NCBI GenBank assembly: GCA_017437005.1
Contig: JAFSBZ010000009.1
Span: 1-41,006 of the forward strand
Source: Clostridia bacterium
GTDB lineage: Bacteria; Bacillota; Clostridia; Oscillospirales; Acutalibacteraceae
Length of the DNA: 41,006 bases
Reading direction: 5' to 3'
Shown: positions 40,766 to 41,006 of the stretch, one piece after another
How the letters are laid out: every line of letters begins with the position of its first letter
How positions within the stretch are numbered: position 1 is the stretch's first letter
Translations under genes and position numbers: made by a program
Notes under the pieces: generated by a model
What the model was told of the DNA's origin: nothing
The model's database searches: none
The model's input: only the letters and a program-made list of their open reading frames with translations

Positions 40766-41006
40766 CAAGACATTCAACAAATAACACATTTAATACAGGA
40801 GACGGTTCTGTTGTGTAGGTAAATAATTAAAATAAAAAAACGGTGAACAGGTTAATTATCTGGGAAAGACAGGGGACGGTTAGCGTGAAACCAAAAAGCA
40901 GAAAAAGAGCAAAAAGGACACACTAAACCAAGCCGAGAGTTATCTCGACCTAAAATACAGTATTGTATTAAAAAAACAACTTACTCGTTTAAACAAGGTG
41001 AAAGAT
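40766..41006. other. Non-coding end of the window with REP/TnpA-like repeats
   Basis: No gene is supported here. The word ACAGGAGACGGTT (40795-40807) recurs as ACAGGGGACGGTT (40869-40881); this GGGGACGGTT core resembles sequences I recall flanking Y1 (TnpA-REP) transposase genes in Clostridia. No terminator for the preceding gene was identified. A possible transposase gene would lie beyond base 41006. Confidence 0.5.
40795..40887 (+). repeat. Two degenerate direct repeats with GGRGACGGTT core
   Basis: The copies at 40795-40816 and 40869-40887 share 12 of the first 13 bases (ACAGGRGACGGTT). They lie directly downstream of the PepSY-like gene. Assignment to a REP-type element rests on memory of the core sequence only. 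Confidence 0.5.

Noticed and set aside
40885-40926. A very short basic ORF starting with GTG (13 codons) inside the terminal repeats.
   Set aside because: Too short, with no ribosome binding site, and partly made of repeat sequence.

Overview
The window looks like chromosome from an uncultured-type, spore-forming, low-GC Clostridia (Oscillospiraceae/Ruminococcaceae-like). The reasons are the sporulation pair SpoIIGA/pro-sigma-E, the Asp23-FakA-RecG block, an EF-P neighbour of the CD1247 type, SAM-I and FMN riboswitches that act by transcription termination, strong AGGAGG-type ribosome binding sites, and several TTG/GTG starts. No rRNA, tRNA, CRISPR array or intact transposase gene was seen.

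Region 1 (1-6.3 kb, mostly minus strand) is housekeeping. It holds the start of an MsmX/UgpC-type sugar-importer ATPase, an RsuA-type pseudouridine synthase, a DUF4830 protein, ispF and ispD (MEP isoprenoid pathway), a CD1247-type zinc-ribbon protein with a striking Asp/Cys tract, efp, and rpsI-rplM. A hairpin-rich non-coding stretch and a lone LRR-like gene (3.9-5.3 kb) interrupt it. Region 2 (6.4-16 kb, plus strand) has an orphan sugar ABC permease, a YmdB-type phosphodiesterase, an orphan peptide-type binding lipoprotein, the conserved Asp23-FakA-RecG block and an ABC exporter.

Region 3 (16-25 kb) has an XRE repressor divergent from a two-gene ABC exporter, with an operator inside the spacer of each divergent promoter. 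It continues with an AraC regulator plus two Gfo/Idh/MocA oxidoreductases, a second small XRE regulator, an HD-domain hydrolase and an AEC permease. Region 4 (25-31.5 kb) has an NSS sodium symporter, inorganic pyrophosphatase, an acyl esterase, a His-tailed CDF metal exporter divergent from a TetR regulator over a perfect palindrome, and spoIIGA-sigE-DUF1294 behind a promoter with a 21-bp spacer like that of spoIIG in Bacillus. Region 5 (31.5-36.8 kb) has FMN riboswitch-ribU, then SAM-I riboswitch-metK-metY-(zinc-ribbon membrane protein)-metA. MetA carries Glu111, so the pathway is expected to run through O-acetylhomoserine, the substrate of MetY.

Region 6 (36.8-41 kb) is the accessory and least familiar part. 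A PadR regulator, a HAAS-like membrane protein and a small secreted protein run leftward. Divergently there is a short leader ORF, a secreted protein with two tandem repeats and a caspase-like His/Cys dyad, and a membrane-anchored partner. The two promoters are arranged symmetrically around an inverted repeat. This is the best candidate in the window for an undescribed system. Degenerate repeats resembling REP/TnpA-type elements close the window.
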